A DNA stretch of 64,000 nt from Basidiobolus meristosporus CBS 931.73 (Eukaryota; Basidiobolomycota; Basidiobolomycetes; Basidiobolales; Basidiobolaceae). This document shows, piece after piece, positions 40,956-50,859 of this stretch. How positions within the stretch are numbered: the stretch's first letter is position 1; each line of letters starts with the position of its first letter. Position numbers and translations under genes: made by a program. The notes under the pieces were generated by a model that did not search any database, was not told the DNA's origin, and saw nothing but the letters and a program-made list of their open reading frames with translations. The stretch lies in assembly GCA_002104905.1 (NCBI GenBank), contig MCFE01000166.1, forward strand, positions 62,001 through 126,000. The letters run 5' to 3'.

Positions 40956-41882
40956 TTACTCTTCATAATGCTCCAGACACATTTCTCTCAGTGGATGTCT
41001 TCTTGTATGAACATACTGTGCATTAATAAGTATCTTAACTATTTTACCTATTCTGCTGTTTTCACCTATATATGACTTTCCTCTGTATTTACCTGCCAAT
41101 ATGCTGAATCTCTTCAGATATCCAAATGTGTGCTCTACCCTTACTCTGAAATGATTAAATATCTCATTGTAGAGCTTCTGCTTCCTGCTAAGCACACCAT
41201 TCCTTGGCTTCCTATAAGCTGTAATACATCCTAATCTCTGACAATCCTCTCCTATATAGGCTAAGTATGCCATACATTTCTCCCCTCTACTGAATTCAGG
41301 ATGATTCTCTACCCAGAGTGCTTTGTCATGCCTACTTCCAGTAAATGGCCCACTAAACCAGATGATGTTACCCTCAATGTCAGACAGTGCTTGAAACTTC
41401 ACACAGTGTGCGTTGTACTTGCCAGAATAAAAGTGCCTCTGCCCTCTAGAAGGTCTGTTAATCCTCACTGGGAAGGTATCCAAAATACTCCTGATATGGA
41501 ACCTGTTGCTGAACACTCTGGGATATGGAAGTCTATTGGAGCTTCTGAACCTAGTATTCCAAGCTTGCTCTAAGTCATTCATACCCTCTGCAAGGTGGTT
41601 CTCCATTGCTGTCAGCTGGGAATGAAAGCTTCTAGGACTTTTGTTGCCATGGATGGTGGGATGAAACCTTGTAGGGCAATAGTTCTTGTAATAGCAGAGA
41701 AGCTTAACAAGGGATCTCCTTGAGTAGATTGGGGTTGATGGACCACAGTACTTGGAATAGATCTCCTCCAGTGTGTCAAAAGGAAATCCAGTGGTAGTGA
41801 TGGGATTGATGAGAAAAGACCATTCAGATGAGTAAGTCATATTAAAATTGATGGATGATTGTATGGAGGCGGTTTGAATCAA
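40956..41882 (-). CDS. Harbinger transposase, DDE_Tnp_4 / HARBI1-like (308 aa)
   Basis: Open frame starting MIQTASIQSSINFNMTYSSE, ending REMCLEHYEE. Candidate acids are Asp in ILDTFPVRI, Asp in GSRHDKALW and Glu in VRVEHTFGYLKRF, all kept. The block that reads ADVACIGED in the other copy is AYLAYIGED here, so the Asp after Met-Ala is lost in this copy; whether this matters depends on which Asp is catalytic. Cut-and-paste transposition is expected of the family. Confidence 0.85.
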   Translation of the reverse strand: MIQTASIQSSINFNMTYSSEWSFLINPITTTGFPFDTLEEIYSKYCGPSTPIYSRRSLVKLLCYYKNYCPTRFHPTIHGNKSPRSFHSQLTAMENHLAEGMNDLEQAWNTRFRSSNRLPYPRVFSNRFHIRSILDTFPVRINRPSRGQRHFYSGKYNAHCVKFQALSDIEGNIIWFSGPFTGSRHDKALWVENHPEFSRGEKCMAYLAYIGEDCQRLGCITAYRKPRNGVLSRKQKLYNEIFNHFRVRVEHTFGYLKRFSILAGKYRGKSYIGENSRIGKIVKILINAQYVHTRRHPLREMCLEHYEE

Positions 41883-42199
41883 TTCGGCGCGATCGGTCTT
41901 ATTTATCTGATTTTTAACACATTATGGTTAAATCTCCATCAATTGCCATGTATCCCATCATTATGTCGCAAAAATCATCCGCAAACAATGCCTTGGTACT
42001 TTTATTGATGCTTTAATCATAAGTCTATAATCAAATAGGAAATCTGCGATTGATGTGATCTGATCCGTGTCAACGCAATCCGAGATGCATCATGCATAAT
42101 ATATGGAAAATTCAACAATCACATTAGTTTTCATATATATTTCATATAAGACCAGGTTGATGCCAATATACTGCTGTATAAGTATCCAAATCCGTTGCT

Positions 42200-43462
42200 A
42201 TGGTCCCCATACCAAGCCTCAACTCATCTTTAGTACAACCCAGACAAAATCCATCCCCCAGCTCACAAGCGCGGTCCGGACCGGAAAAGTCGATGTCGGA
42301 TCCGTTCAAGTTCTTGCCAAATGATTTTAGTATGGCCCAAGTGTCTATGATGAGCCTTCATACAGATATTTGGGCACTACTGATTAATCTAGCAGAACTA
42401 GATACCTCAGAGAGTCAACAAAGATGGAAGAATTTGAGTAGAAAGCTGTGGCATGAGTTCTACATCAGGATGCCAGCCAATGTATGTAAAAAGATATATA
42501 ACAAGACAAGTATTGAAATCAAGAATGAGCTGAGAGTGAGGGGATTTGATGAAGAAGCCGCGCGGGAACAATTTCGCGCGCAATTTGCACAGTACGGGCT
42601 GGACGCGTCCATTTGTGCCTCAACTTTGGGAACCAAAGAGATTTTGAATGAGTTTTTGCCTCAAATGACTGATGTACTACGTGATATATTAGTAGAGCTA
42701 AGTGGCGTCCAAGAGCAATATACACAGGACTCATCCAGGCAACAGCTCCAAAGTATCAGACAGAGGGTAAGTGAATACCTTGAGGAATCAGATGGTGAGC
42801 TTCAGGAGGAAGAATACAGACCGCAAGCAACATCGTCCAGATCGCGCCAGCACGCCTCGCTGGATTCCCTACCATCTCTTGCAACCACAGCGCGCCGGCG
42901 CACGTCAGTCCAGACCACGCCAACACCCTTTACCAGAACGCCCCGCGTTGAGTCAACGCGCATTGAGTCAACGCCCGTCGGGTCAACGCGCGCGCTTCAG
43001 AGCAAAACTACGAGAACTTGCCAAACTGCTCATTTAGACACAAGTCCATTGGAGCGGACCGAGTCGCGTCAACATGCGGCATCACATCGAACTCAGCCAA
43101 GGGCCATCTCAACGCGTCAAGGCGCGCCTGCGCGTGCCGTTTTGCCTGACCATCAGCAAGTTACTTCTGGTGAACTGACTGATGATGACCAACATGAAGT
43201 GCCTCAACCACCGGAGCCCTTGGCAAGTAAAAGAACGCATCAGCACATGGCACTACAGGCCGGTTCAGTTGGTTCAGTTGGAGCAATTCAGCGCGGCCAA
43301 GCTGCAGCATCGCACTCATCAACTAGGAGGCAAAATACAGACTACAAATACACAAGTAGCCAAGATGATAGTCAGCCAGGAAGTAGTATAGGTGTGCAAA
43401 GTGAGTCACTACCAAATGCTTCAGTAGTAATCCCTGTGAGAAAAAAACCCAGGAGAAGATGA
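42200..43462 (+). CDS. Harbinger accessory protein (up to 420 aa), CpG-rich copy
   Basis: Same product as 33,262-34,494; the likely start is the Met at 42,293 (MSDPFKFLPNDFSMAQ). A conserved helical N-terminal half is followed by acidic ESDGELQEEEY, then an Arg-rich, Ser/Thr-rich tail (RRRTSVQTTPTPFTRTPRVE) and a basic end KKPRRR. It has a short extra repeat ESTRIESTPVGSTRA that the other copy lacks, apparently a 10-codon expansion or loss. Nuclear targeting and DNA binding are inferences. Confidence 0.72.
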   Translation: MVPIPSLNSSLVQPRQNPSPSSQARSGPEKSMSDPFKFLPNDFSMAQVSMMSLHTDIWALLINLAELDTSESQQRWKNLSRKLWHEFYIRMPANVCKKIYNKTSIEIKNELRVRGFDEEAAREQFRAQFAQYGLDASICASTLGTKEILNEFLPQMTDVLRDILVELSGVQEQYTQDSSRQQLQSIRQRVSEYLEESDGELQEEEYRPQATSSRSRQHASLDSLPSLATTARRRTSVQTTPTPFTRTPRVESTRIESTPVGSTRALQSKTTRTCQTAHLDTSPLERTESRQHAASHRTQPRAISTRQGAPARAVLPDHQQVTSGELTDDDQHEVPQPPEPLASKRTHQHMALQAGSVGSVGAIQRGQAAASHSSTRRQNTDYKYTSSQDDSQPGSSIGVQSESLPNASVVIPVRKKPRRR

Positions 43463-44204
43463 TGCAATTGCTTTGAATTGCTCACATTTGTAATGATCCC
43501 AACATCCCTTTTTTTTTGCGATCCAAATCGAGCCATTGCAAATCAGTGATCATCAAATTTTTGATATAAGTAATATCAAGGTCGTCTCACATTTGAGACA
43601 GAACCCCTATAAATAAACACCCTGCATATATATACCTCATCTGTAATACCAGTGCAGCTATTGGATCTGTTTTGCACCTACACAATTGCTTGCGTGCTAG
43701 CTATGACACCTTGCCCAATCACTAGGATCAGGGATTTACTTGCTCAATGGGCAAAATGGGATATTTGATGGCAAATCAGGTAGCTTTTTCAGTAGTCAAT
43801 GAGCCAATTGGGGGCTGCCAGCTTCAGGATACTTTTGGACCAATTAACCACTGAGATACCGTCCAATTGGAGTGAGGGTAACCAAAATGGTAAGTATCAG
43901 TGTAGTTTATAGTGTGATACACATTTATTTCCATTTACATTAAAGAAACATATCCAAATACCGGATTTTATCTGCCATTATAGCGGTATCCAATTGCGCA
44001 CGTGATGCAAACATTCCAAGTTGGCGCGATCATCCGCGCCAACCTCATTGTGTCAGATTGTGCCATAGTGTGCGAGATTGTCCCGCATAGTGCGAAATTG
44101 TCGAAGAACAATCCTGCCTTCTGGTAGCTAGAATATTGCGCCCAATTGTTCTTTGCAACTGCGGATCACGCCGCGCGCCCTGGCACGGTACAATGGAACA
44201 AGTC

Positions 44205-44590
44205 TAATATATTTGATTGTTTTCCCAAGTTTGTTCTTGTACAGGCAAAGATACTTTTCTGTCTTTGTAACTATTGACCACAGCTGCATTCTTATCAAGT
44301 CCCTGCTGGTGGAGTTTACAGTTGTTTTGACTTTGGAAGCTTTAGTACATTGTCATCTCAAAGGATGCTGAGCCCAGCACATACTTTTGTTAAGACGCCA
44401 ACTAAGTTGGGGATTGTAGCTCAATAGTTTTCCCTTGACAAGCTTGTGGCTTTATTCCCCTTCACATTAGATTAGAGACAGAACCCAAGTATTCCTAGCT
44501 AGCTTTTGCCAGAGGTTATTGCACCCAATGAACACCCCACACACAAAATACTTGAGAAGTGTTGGACGTATCTCTCCCTTGGACTTATAC
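44205..44590 (-). repeat. R4 repeat, inverted copy
   Basis: Reverse complement of 37,640-38,035 along about 385 bp (ATATTTGATTGTTTTCCC to GGACTTATACACC). It borders the Harbinger right end directly and then a truncated family-2 LTR, as R4 also borders an LTR at 38,036. Confidence 0.65.
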
Positions 44591-44593
44591 ACC

Positions 44594-45166
44594 ACCACAG
44601 CAGTGATCTCACTAATCAATAAGTTGGAATATTGGAAGAGGGATGATTTATTTTAAGGGATAGCCTCCCTTATATACTTTTTTGCTGCTCAAATTCTTGC
44701 TAGAAAATACTTTCCGGAAGTTTGCAGAAGGTAGTAGACAGCCAAACATGTTATTGAGTACTAAAAATAGCTCAAATTCTTGGTGGATTGTTCCATGAGA
44801 CATAGTAGCACCTAGCCAATCAGATAGAGGTAATATGAAACCTCTGTGTCATGTAGTTACCTCATATGGTAGTAGAATAGGAGGGTTAAGAAACCAGGAT
44901 GGTCACATGACATAAGCACTGCTGGGGGTACTTGCCTTATATGGTAAATTTCTTATCTTTGCATCTTGGCAAGGAATAGGAATAGCTTGTGCAATGGGTT
45001 AATAGTGACTAATAGTTTGCCGGGTTGCATAGTAATAATCACATTGACAGATAGAAAATATTGCAATTTGGGATGATACTAATATGGGGAGGGTAATCCT
45101 TTTTAGGGAAGTGAACATATGGGAATGAGCACATCTGCCTGTGGGTGTCACTGTGACCCCACTACA
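44594..45166 (-). repeat. gypsy family-2 LTR, truncated
   Basis: Matches 38,140-38,660 (GTGATCTCACTAATCAATAA to GACCCCACTACA). The first roughly 100 bp (window left side) are missing. No polypurine tract adjoins, since a copia LTR fragment follows. Confidence 0.6.
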
Positions 45167-45478
45167 TTGGCTTAGTTACTTAGATAATGATCTAAAAATC
45201 TCAGGGAATACTCACCAAATTCCTTGTTGGGATTTACTTAAAATATTTCCACCAAAATATCTAGTACCCAGAACATGAAAATTCTCAAAGTTATCCAAGC
45301 AGCACCAAACTTTGCACACATGCTCTTGGGCCCTTCCTAGGCCTGTTCTATGTGCTTGTTAAGCAAAGACCATGTAAAGTACAAATGCTACTCTTACATT
45401 CAATTTATCCTTAAGTGAGAACCACTTAGTCTACTTGTTCACCCAATCACTTCCAATAACTCCAAGATTCTTACAACA
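45167..45478 (+). repeat. copia LTR, 5'-truncated copy
   Basis: Matches 46,179-46,488 and ends TTCTTACAACA. The first 40 bp of the LTR are missing. It separates the family-2 LTR from the family-2 RT. Confidence 0.7.
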
Positions 45479-46138
45479 CTTCTCACCACTGATGGTGAGT
45501 TCTGCTGCTTCAACAGCTCCTAATATAGCATCATTGTCCACAATGTGGTTGTAGACAAAGTTTCCTACTCCAGGCATAACCACAGTGGTGTCCAGGAACT
45601 TTGGGCCTTTGATGGCTATGTCATCCACAAGGACAGTGCATTTTTCATGCATAAGCTGGTAGATCATATTCACTATGCTTCTCTGAGGTGGAGCCACAGA
45701 GTTTGTAGCCCCTTGGCTGAGTCTTGTCATCAATAACAGTCCAAATAGTGTCTGGAGTGCAAACATATCTATTGATGTCTCATCTAAGGTAATCTGGTCA
45801 TATCCTGAGTGGAGATCATATATTGAGTAGATAGAGAGGCCACTAAGGCTTGCTGCAAATTCATCAATAGATGGAGGTATTGCAGCATCTTTGATAGTGA
45901 CAGCATTTGCATGTTGCAAGTCTTGTATGAACGAAAGCTTTCCATTTATCTTTTTGGTCACAACCCATCTATTAGCATGAGGTCTGTGACAAAACTATGG
46001 CACAGCAGCATCAGTCTTCTTCTAGGGTAGGTCATGCTCATTGACTTGGAGTGCTCTGGGCAGTGGATAAGGCTCAAATGACCAGGGTGTGTGAGGCACT
46101 GTATGAATCTTGGTAGGTTTTTCAATCAACATCTTTAA
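45479..46138 (-). pseudogene. pol: gypsy family-2 reverse transcriptase remnant
   Basis: Minus frame from about 45,961: MTKKINGKLSFIQDLQHANA, IYDLHSGYDQITLDE (first catalytic Asp), FALQTLFGLLLMTRLSQGAT, and CTVLVDDIAIKG, where VDD is the active-site pair. The segment upstream to 46,138 carries PYPLPRALQVNEHD with stops. Both ends are cut by copia LTRs. It could be the RT of the same original element as the integrase at 38.7-40.1 kb; the RNase H between them is missing. Confidence 0.7.
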
Positions 46139-46488
46139 TGTTGTAAGAATTTGTAATTCCACCTAAATATTCACCTAACTTAGTCACTTAGATAATAACC
46201 TTCAAATCCTAGTGAATACTGACCAAATTCCTTGTTGGGATTTACTTAGAATATGCTCATTAAAATACCAGGTACCCTAAACATGAAATATCTCAAAGTT
46301 GTCCAAACAGCCCCAATCTTTGCACTCATGCTCTTAGGGCCTTCCTTAATCTATTCTACATGTGAGCTATGCCAAGGCCATATAAAAGTAAAAATACTAC
46401 TTTTACATTCAATAAATCATTAAGTGAAAGCCACATAATCTACTTGTTCTCCCAAATCACTTCCAATATCTCCAAGACTCTTACAACA
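46139..46488 (+). repeat. 5' LTR of the copia element (350 bp)
   Basis: Starts TGTTGTAAGAATTTG and ends ACTCTTACAACA, giving 10-bp inverted ends. Contains CATATAAAAGTAA (about 46,379-46,391, TATA-like) and AATAAATC (about 46,410, polyadenylation-like). Confidence 0.82.
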
Positions 46489-46500
46489 GGTTATGAGCCC
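46489..46500 (+). promoter_or_regulatory. copia PBS complementary to initiator-Met tRNA anticodon arm
   Basis: GGTTATGAGCCC directly follows the LTR. It is complementary to GGGCTCATAACC, the anticodon stem-loop of yeast-type initiator-Met tRNA (CAT anticodon), not to the tRNA 3' end. Copia of Drosophila is known to prime from an internal iMet fragment; the same is inferred here. Confidence 0.78.
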
Positions 46501-47270
46501 CAAGCTGTCTCTCTCCGTAATGTCCACTGCTGCTATTACTGGAGTTTTTCCCTCTGCTGAAAAGCTTGATGGATCAAACTACCAAGTGTGGAAGGTGAAG
46601 ACAAAGATGCTGCTACAAGAAAGAGGCCTTTGGGATATCATTATTGGAGATGAATGCCCTCCTAAAAATGTGGGAGATGAAGCCTTAAAGTACTAGAAGA
46701 AACAACAAAGTGCCTTTAACTGCAATATGCCTTAAAGTTAAAGACAAATTGCTAATTCAATGCTCAAGAGCAACACAGCAAAGAATGCCTGGAAGGCATT
46801 AGAAGGCACCTACTAGTCATGTTCAGCTGCTAAGAAAATGTATCTGAGACAAAAATTCTTTACTACAAAGATGCAGCCAGGAGAAGAAATGAAAAATCTA
46901 ATTTACAGAATTACCCTGCTGGTAGATGAGATGGAATCTGTAGGCATACCAACTACCAATGAGGATGTGACAGTTACCATCCAGAATAGCCTGACAGACA
47001 AGTCTTGGGGCCTTGTACTAGCCCTAGAGTCCAGAACTGAAGATTTGACATAGAGTACATTTATGCAAGGCTCCTGGATGAAGAATTAAGAAAATCAAGC
47101 ACCAATAAGAACAAAGAAGAAAATGCATTAATAAGCAATGATAACCAATAAAGGAGGTACCTAAGACCCTAAAAAGGCAACAGCAGCCTGTTTTGCAACT
47201 ACTGCAAAAGGAAAGGACACACATCAGACCAGTGCCTCAAAAAGAGAGATAATTAGTAAAAGAATCCGGA
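46493..47270 (+). pseudogene. gag: copia gag with CCHC knuckle
   Basis: Starts MSPKLSLSVMSTAAITGVFP, then KLDGSNYQVWKVKTKMLLQE, a typical copia gag opening (second ATG at 46,520 is also possible). It is broken by stops near 46,694 and 46,815 and by frameshifts, reappearing at 46,838-47,053 (KNLIYRITLLVDEMESVGIP). The zinc knuckle CNYCKRKGHTSDQC lies at about 47,196-47,238. Confidence 0.75.
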
Positions 47271-47299
47271 ATACGGAAATGCTGCAACAACTCAAGATA

Positions 47300-48600
47300 G
47301 ACTATTCATATCTGCACTAAATATGATCACAAACAAGGATTCTAAGGTGTGGTATATTGACTCTGGAGCATCTCAACACTTCACATACCAAAAAGAACTT
47401 TTTACCCAATATCAAGAAATCCCAATTAACAAGGTTTTCATTGGTGATAATAGAGCACTTGATGCAGTGGGAGAAGGAACTAGCCAAGTAAACCTTAGAA
47501 GCAGTGAAGGAAGCCATACAATAACCTTTAAAGTAGTACTCTTTGTACCAGAAATAGCCTAGTACTAACTATCTATATGCAAGACCACAGCAGAGGACTC
47601 AGTTTCAGCTTTGACAATTCTGGATGCAGGATCACTGATCAAATGGTGCCCATATTGCTCTGGGTATTCAAGATCAAAATCTATACAAGCTGACTTATAT
47701 TTCATCATATCTGGAAGCCAATAAAAGTAACTTAAATGAAGAAACACCAATGATCAGCTAATTTCTGGAGTAAAAGTTGATCTCTCAGCTAGTTTGGAGC
47801 ACTGTGAAGCCTGCATATATGGGAAACAAGCCAGACAACTGTTCAAGAGCTCTGGCTTAATCAAATCTAAGAAAAAATTAGATCTAATTCATTCAGATCT
47901 GTGTGGACCTATGCAAAACTACCCCTAGGCAGGATGAGGTATTTAGTTACTTTTATTGATGATTATACAAGTTACATTTGGGTATTCTTCATGGAGAGAA
48001 AGAAAGAAGCTCTGTCTAAGTTCAGGGAGCTCAAAGGTATAGTGGAGAGAGTAACTAGTGAAAAAATCAAGAAAATATGCTCTGACAATGGTTGAGAATA
48101 TACCTCAAAACTCTTCATCCACTTCTGCAAAATTCATGGGATAAAGCAAGATACTACTGTATCATACTCCCCACAGCAAAATGGAGTAGCAGAACAAGCT
48201 AACAGATTCATAATTGATATGGCAGGATCTGTGATTGATGATCAAAAATTATCCTATGATTTTAGGCAGAATCAGTGGCCACTGCTGTAAACCTTAAAAA
48301 TAGTAGTTATAGCAGAATACTTGGTGATTTTACCCCATTTGAAGCATGGTATTGGTACAGACCAAGTGCAGAACATCTAAGAGTATTTGGGTGTACAGTA
48401 TATGCCAAGAAACTGCCTAGAAATCAGTCAAAATTTGAGCCAAAAAATGTAAAATGCAATTTTTGGGCTACTGCAATGAGAGTAAGGCCTACAGACTCTA
48501 TAATACCAAAGCAAAGAAGCCGATCAAGTCCAGGCATGTTTTGTTTGATGAAAATTTGATCAAACAAAGATTTGGAGATCTGCAATAACTGAGGAATATT
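47300..48600 (+). pseudogene. pol: copia protease and integrase
   Basis: Protease: VWYIDSGASQHFT near 47,349 (catalytic Asp in DSGA). Integrase: zinc-finger part HCEACIYGKQARQL near 47,800, then LDLIHSDLCGPM with the first core Asp, FIDDYTSYIWVFFMERK, KKICSDNG with the second Asp, and the E-containing segment near 48,190 in a shifted frame. The C-terminal region has LRVFGCTVYAKKLPRNQSKF. Multiple stops and frameshifts. Confidence 0.75.
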
Positions 48601-48730
48601 TGCCATATTGAAAAATCAAATATGGGACTTGGTCAAGCTACTGATCAACCAAAAATCAATTGGATGCTGATGGGTCTTTGAGACAAAGCATAAGGCTGAT
48701 GGTAGAATTGAAAGATACAAAGCAAGACTT

Positions 48731-49864
48731 GTGGCCAAAGAATACTCTCAAACAAAAGGACTTGACTATACTGAGACCTTTGCATTGGTAGCCAAGTTTA
48801 ATTCCATCAGATTAATATTGGCTATTGCAGCCAATATAAGTTTTTTAACTATAAATAGATGTAAAAACTACATTTTGAATGGAGAACTTGATGAGGATGT
48901 GTATATGGACAAGCCTGATGGGTTTACTGACCAAGATAACCCCCATTTATTCTGCAGGCTCAAAAAGTCTCTATATGGTCTTAAACAAATACCAAGATCC
49001 TGGAATTTCATGATGAATTCTTATTTGGAGTCTTTGAGTTTCAAAAGGAGTAAAGCTGACAATAGTATATACTATAAGCCAGATAGAGCTAATCCAGCTC
49101 TATTAGTTCCATATGAGGATGATCTTATTATAGCTGCCAATAGCCTAGCAACATTGGAAGTGACTAAATCCAGCCTATCTAAGGAGTTCAAGATGTCCAA
49201 TCTAGGAGAACTCAGTTACTACTTAGGGATTGAGCTATCCATAGACAGAAGTACCCACACTATTACCCTAAGCCAATCCAAGTATATTGAAGATATATTA
49301 AAGAAGTACCAAATGGAAGACTCTAAACCAGCAGCTACCCCAATGGAGACAAACCTTAACTTGGTCAAAACTCAACCAAATCAAGAGAGCTTGGTGCCAT
49401 GTGAAAGTCCTGAATTTCCTTATCAATCAACAGTTGGCAGTCTGATGTATATCATGCTTGGAACACATCCAGATATCTCATATTCAGTAGGAGTTGTCAG
49501 CCAACATAATCAGAACTATGGGTCTGATCATATTGCAGCAGTTAAGCAGATTTTTAGATACCTAAAAGGAACTGCTGATATCTGCTTAAGATACACTTAT
49601 AAGGATTCAGAACAGGATCTTGTGGGATACTCTGATGCTGATTAGGGACAAAACTTGGAAGACATAAGATCCTTCACAGGATACACCTTTCTTTACTGTA
49701 AAGGAGCAATTTCATGGAACTCAAGAAAGCAACTAATTGTAGCACTTTCTACCACAGAGGCAGAGTATATGGCAGCCTGTGAAGCTACAAAAAAAGCAAT
49801 GTGGTTAAGAAAACTTTTTACAGATTTAGGCCTATGTCAAAAAACGCCTATTACTTTATTTTAA
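48731..49864 (+). pseudogene. pol: copia reverse transcriptase and RNase H
   Basis: RT open for 304 codons (48,731-49,645): KEYSQTKGLDYTETFALVAK, YMDKPDGFTDQDNPHLFCRL, KKSLYGLKQIPRSWN and VPYEDDLIIAAN (Glu before DD where YVDD is usual). The first catalytic Asp of the VKTAFLNG-type block is absent: NRCKNYILNGELDEDVYM. RNase H after a TAG at 49,645 (DAD*GQNLE): ISWNSRKQLIVALSTTEAEY and CEATKKAMWLRKL, then DNQGCIQL and ADIFTKPLARGKSE to about 50,090. Inactive in this form. Confidence 0.82.
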
Positions 49865-50103
49865 GATAATCAAGGATGTATACAATTAGGAAGAAATCCA
49901 GCTTTTCATGCTAGAGCTAAACACATAGAGATTAGACATCTTTGCATATATGAAGCTATAGAGAATAACTTAGTTAGCTTAGTTTACTGTCCTACAGATG
50001 AAATGATTGCAGACATATTTACCAAACCATTAGCTAGAGGCAAGTCTGAGTGTCTTAGGTCAAAATTAGGACTAGTCAGTATGAACATCTAGCTGAGTGG
50101 GAC

Positions 50104-50210
50104 TATTCTAAAAATTTGCAATTCCATCTAAATATTCAATTAACTTGGTCACTTGGATCATTATCTTCATATTCTAGAGAATACTGACCAAGTTCCTTGT
50201 TGGGACTTAC
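50104..50210 (+). repeat. copia 3' LTR fragment
   Basis: 107 bp matching the start of the 5' LTR (AATTTGCAATTCCATCTAAA, then CCTTGTTGGGA), preceded by the purine-rich AGCTGAGTGGGA. Cut at 50,210. Confidence 0.7.
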
Positions 50211-50827
50211 AAACACTGTCTGACATTGAGGGTAACACCATCTGGCTCAGTGGGCCATTTGCTGGGAGTAGGCATGGCAAAGCACTCTGGGTAGAGAATC
50301 ATCCAGAATTCAGTATAGGGTACAAATATACAGCAAACTTAGCTTATATAAGAGAGTGTTGTCAGGGATTACAATGTATTACAGCTTATAGGAGGCCAAG
50401 GAATGGGGTGCTTAGCAGAAAGCAGAAGCTATAGAGTGCAATTTTTAATCATTTCAGAGTGGGAGTAGAGTTTTTTGGATATTTAACAAGATTCAGCATA
50501 TTGGCAGGCAAATACAGACAAAAGCCATGTATAGGAGAAAACAGCAGGGTGGGTAAAATAGTCAACCTACATATCAAGGCACAGTGTTATTCTTACAAGA
50601 AGGCATCCATTGAAATATATGTGTCTCAAGCATTTTGAAGAGTGAATAAAGCAGGAAAAGCACTACTCTGAGCAATCTAAGCAAGATTGAGTGAAATTAC
50701 CAGTAACTGTATTCTACCACTGGCATTGTGGTAGAAAGTATGGTGCCAGATAGTGTCATAGGGTGCCAGATTAAGCTGGCACTATAAACAGTCTGACATT
50801 ATATGGCGCTATCCAACAGAACTAGTC
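50211..50827 (+). mobile_element. Harbinger fragment: transposase C-terminal half and left terminus
   Basis: The plus strand encodes LQTLSDIEGNTIWLSGPFAG, SRHGKALWVENHPEFS (catalytic Asp changed to Gly), ITAYRRPRNGVLSRKQKL*, and a degraded VGVEFFGYLTRF. Then the non-coding end with GTGCCAGA motifs and the terminus CAGAACTAGTC near 50,827, matching the reverse of GACTTGTTC. It begins abruptly at the copia LTR. Confidence 0.72.
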
Positions 50828-50859
50828 TATTACATCCTGTTGCATATGACTCATTGACA

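Larger units (their letters stand above)
40774..44204. mobile_element. PIF/Harbinger DNA transposon, near complete (3.4 kb), CpG-rich copy
   Basis: Same plan as 31836-35236: TIRs GACTTGTTCCGT (40774-40785) and ATGGAACAAGTC (44193-44204), transposase on the minus strand, accessory gene on the plus strand. Both frames are open. It keeps many CG dinucleotides in the accessory gene and the right end (e.g. ATCCGCGCC, GCGCACGTG), so it is likely the younger copy. It is flanked by R4 repeats in opposite orientation. Confidence 0.88.
46139..50210 (+). mobile_element. Ty1/copia element: 5' LTR, internal region, partial 3' LTR
   Basis: 5' LTR (46139-46488), half-tRNA PBS (46489-46500), gag, protease, integrase, RT, RNase H (the copia order, integrase before RT), then the first 107 bp of the 3' LTR (50104-50210), cut off by a Harbinger fragment. 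Decay is by many stops and frameshifts, mostly in gag and integrase, whereas RT is open for 304 codons. Confidence 0.88.
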
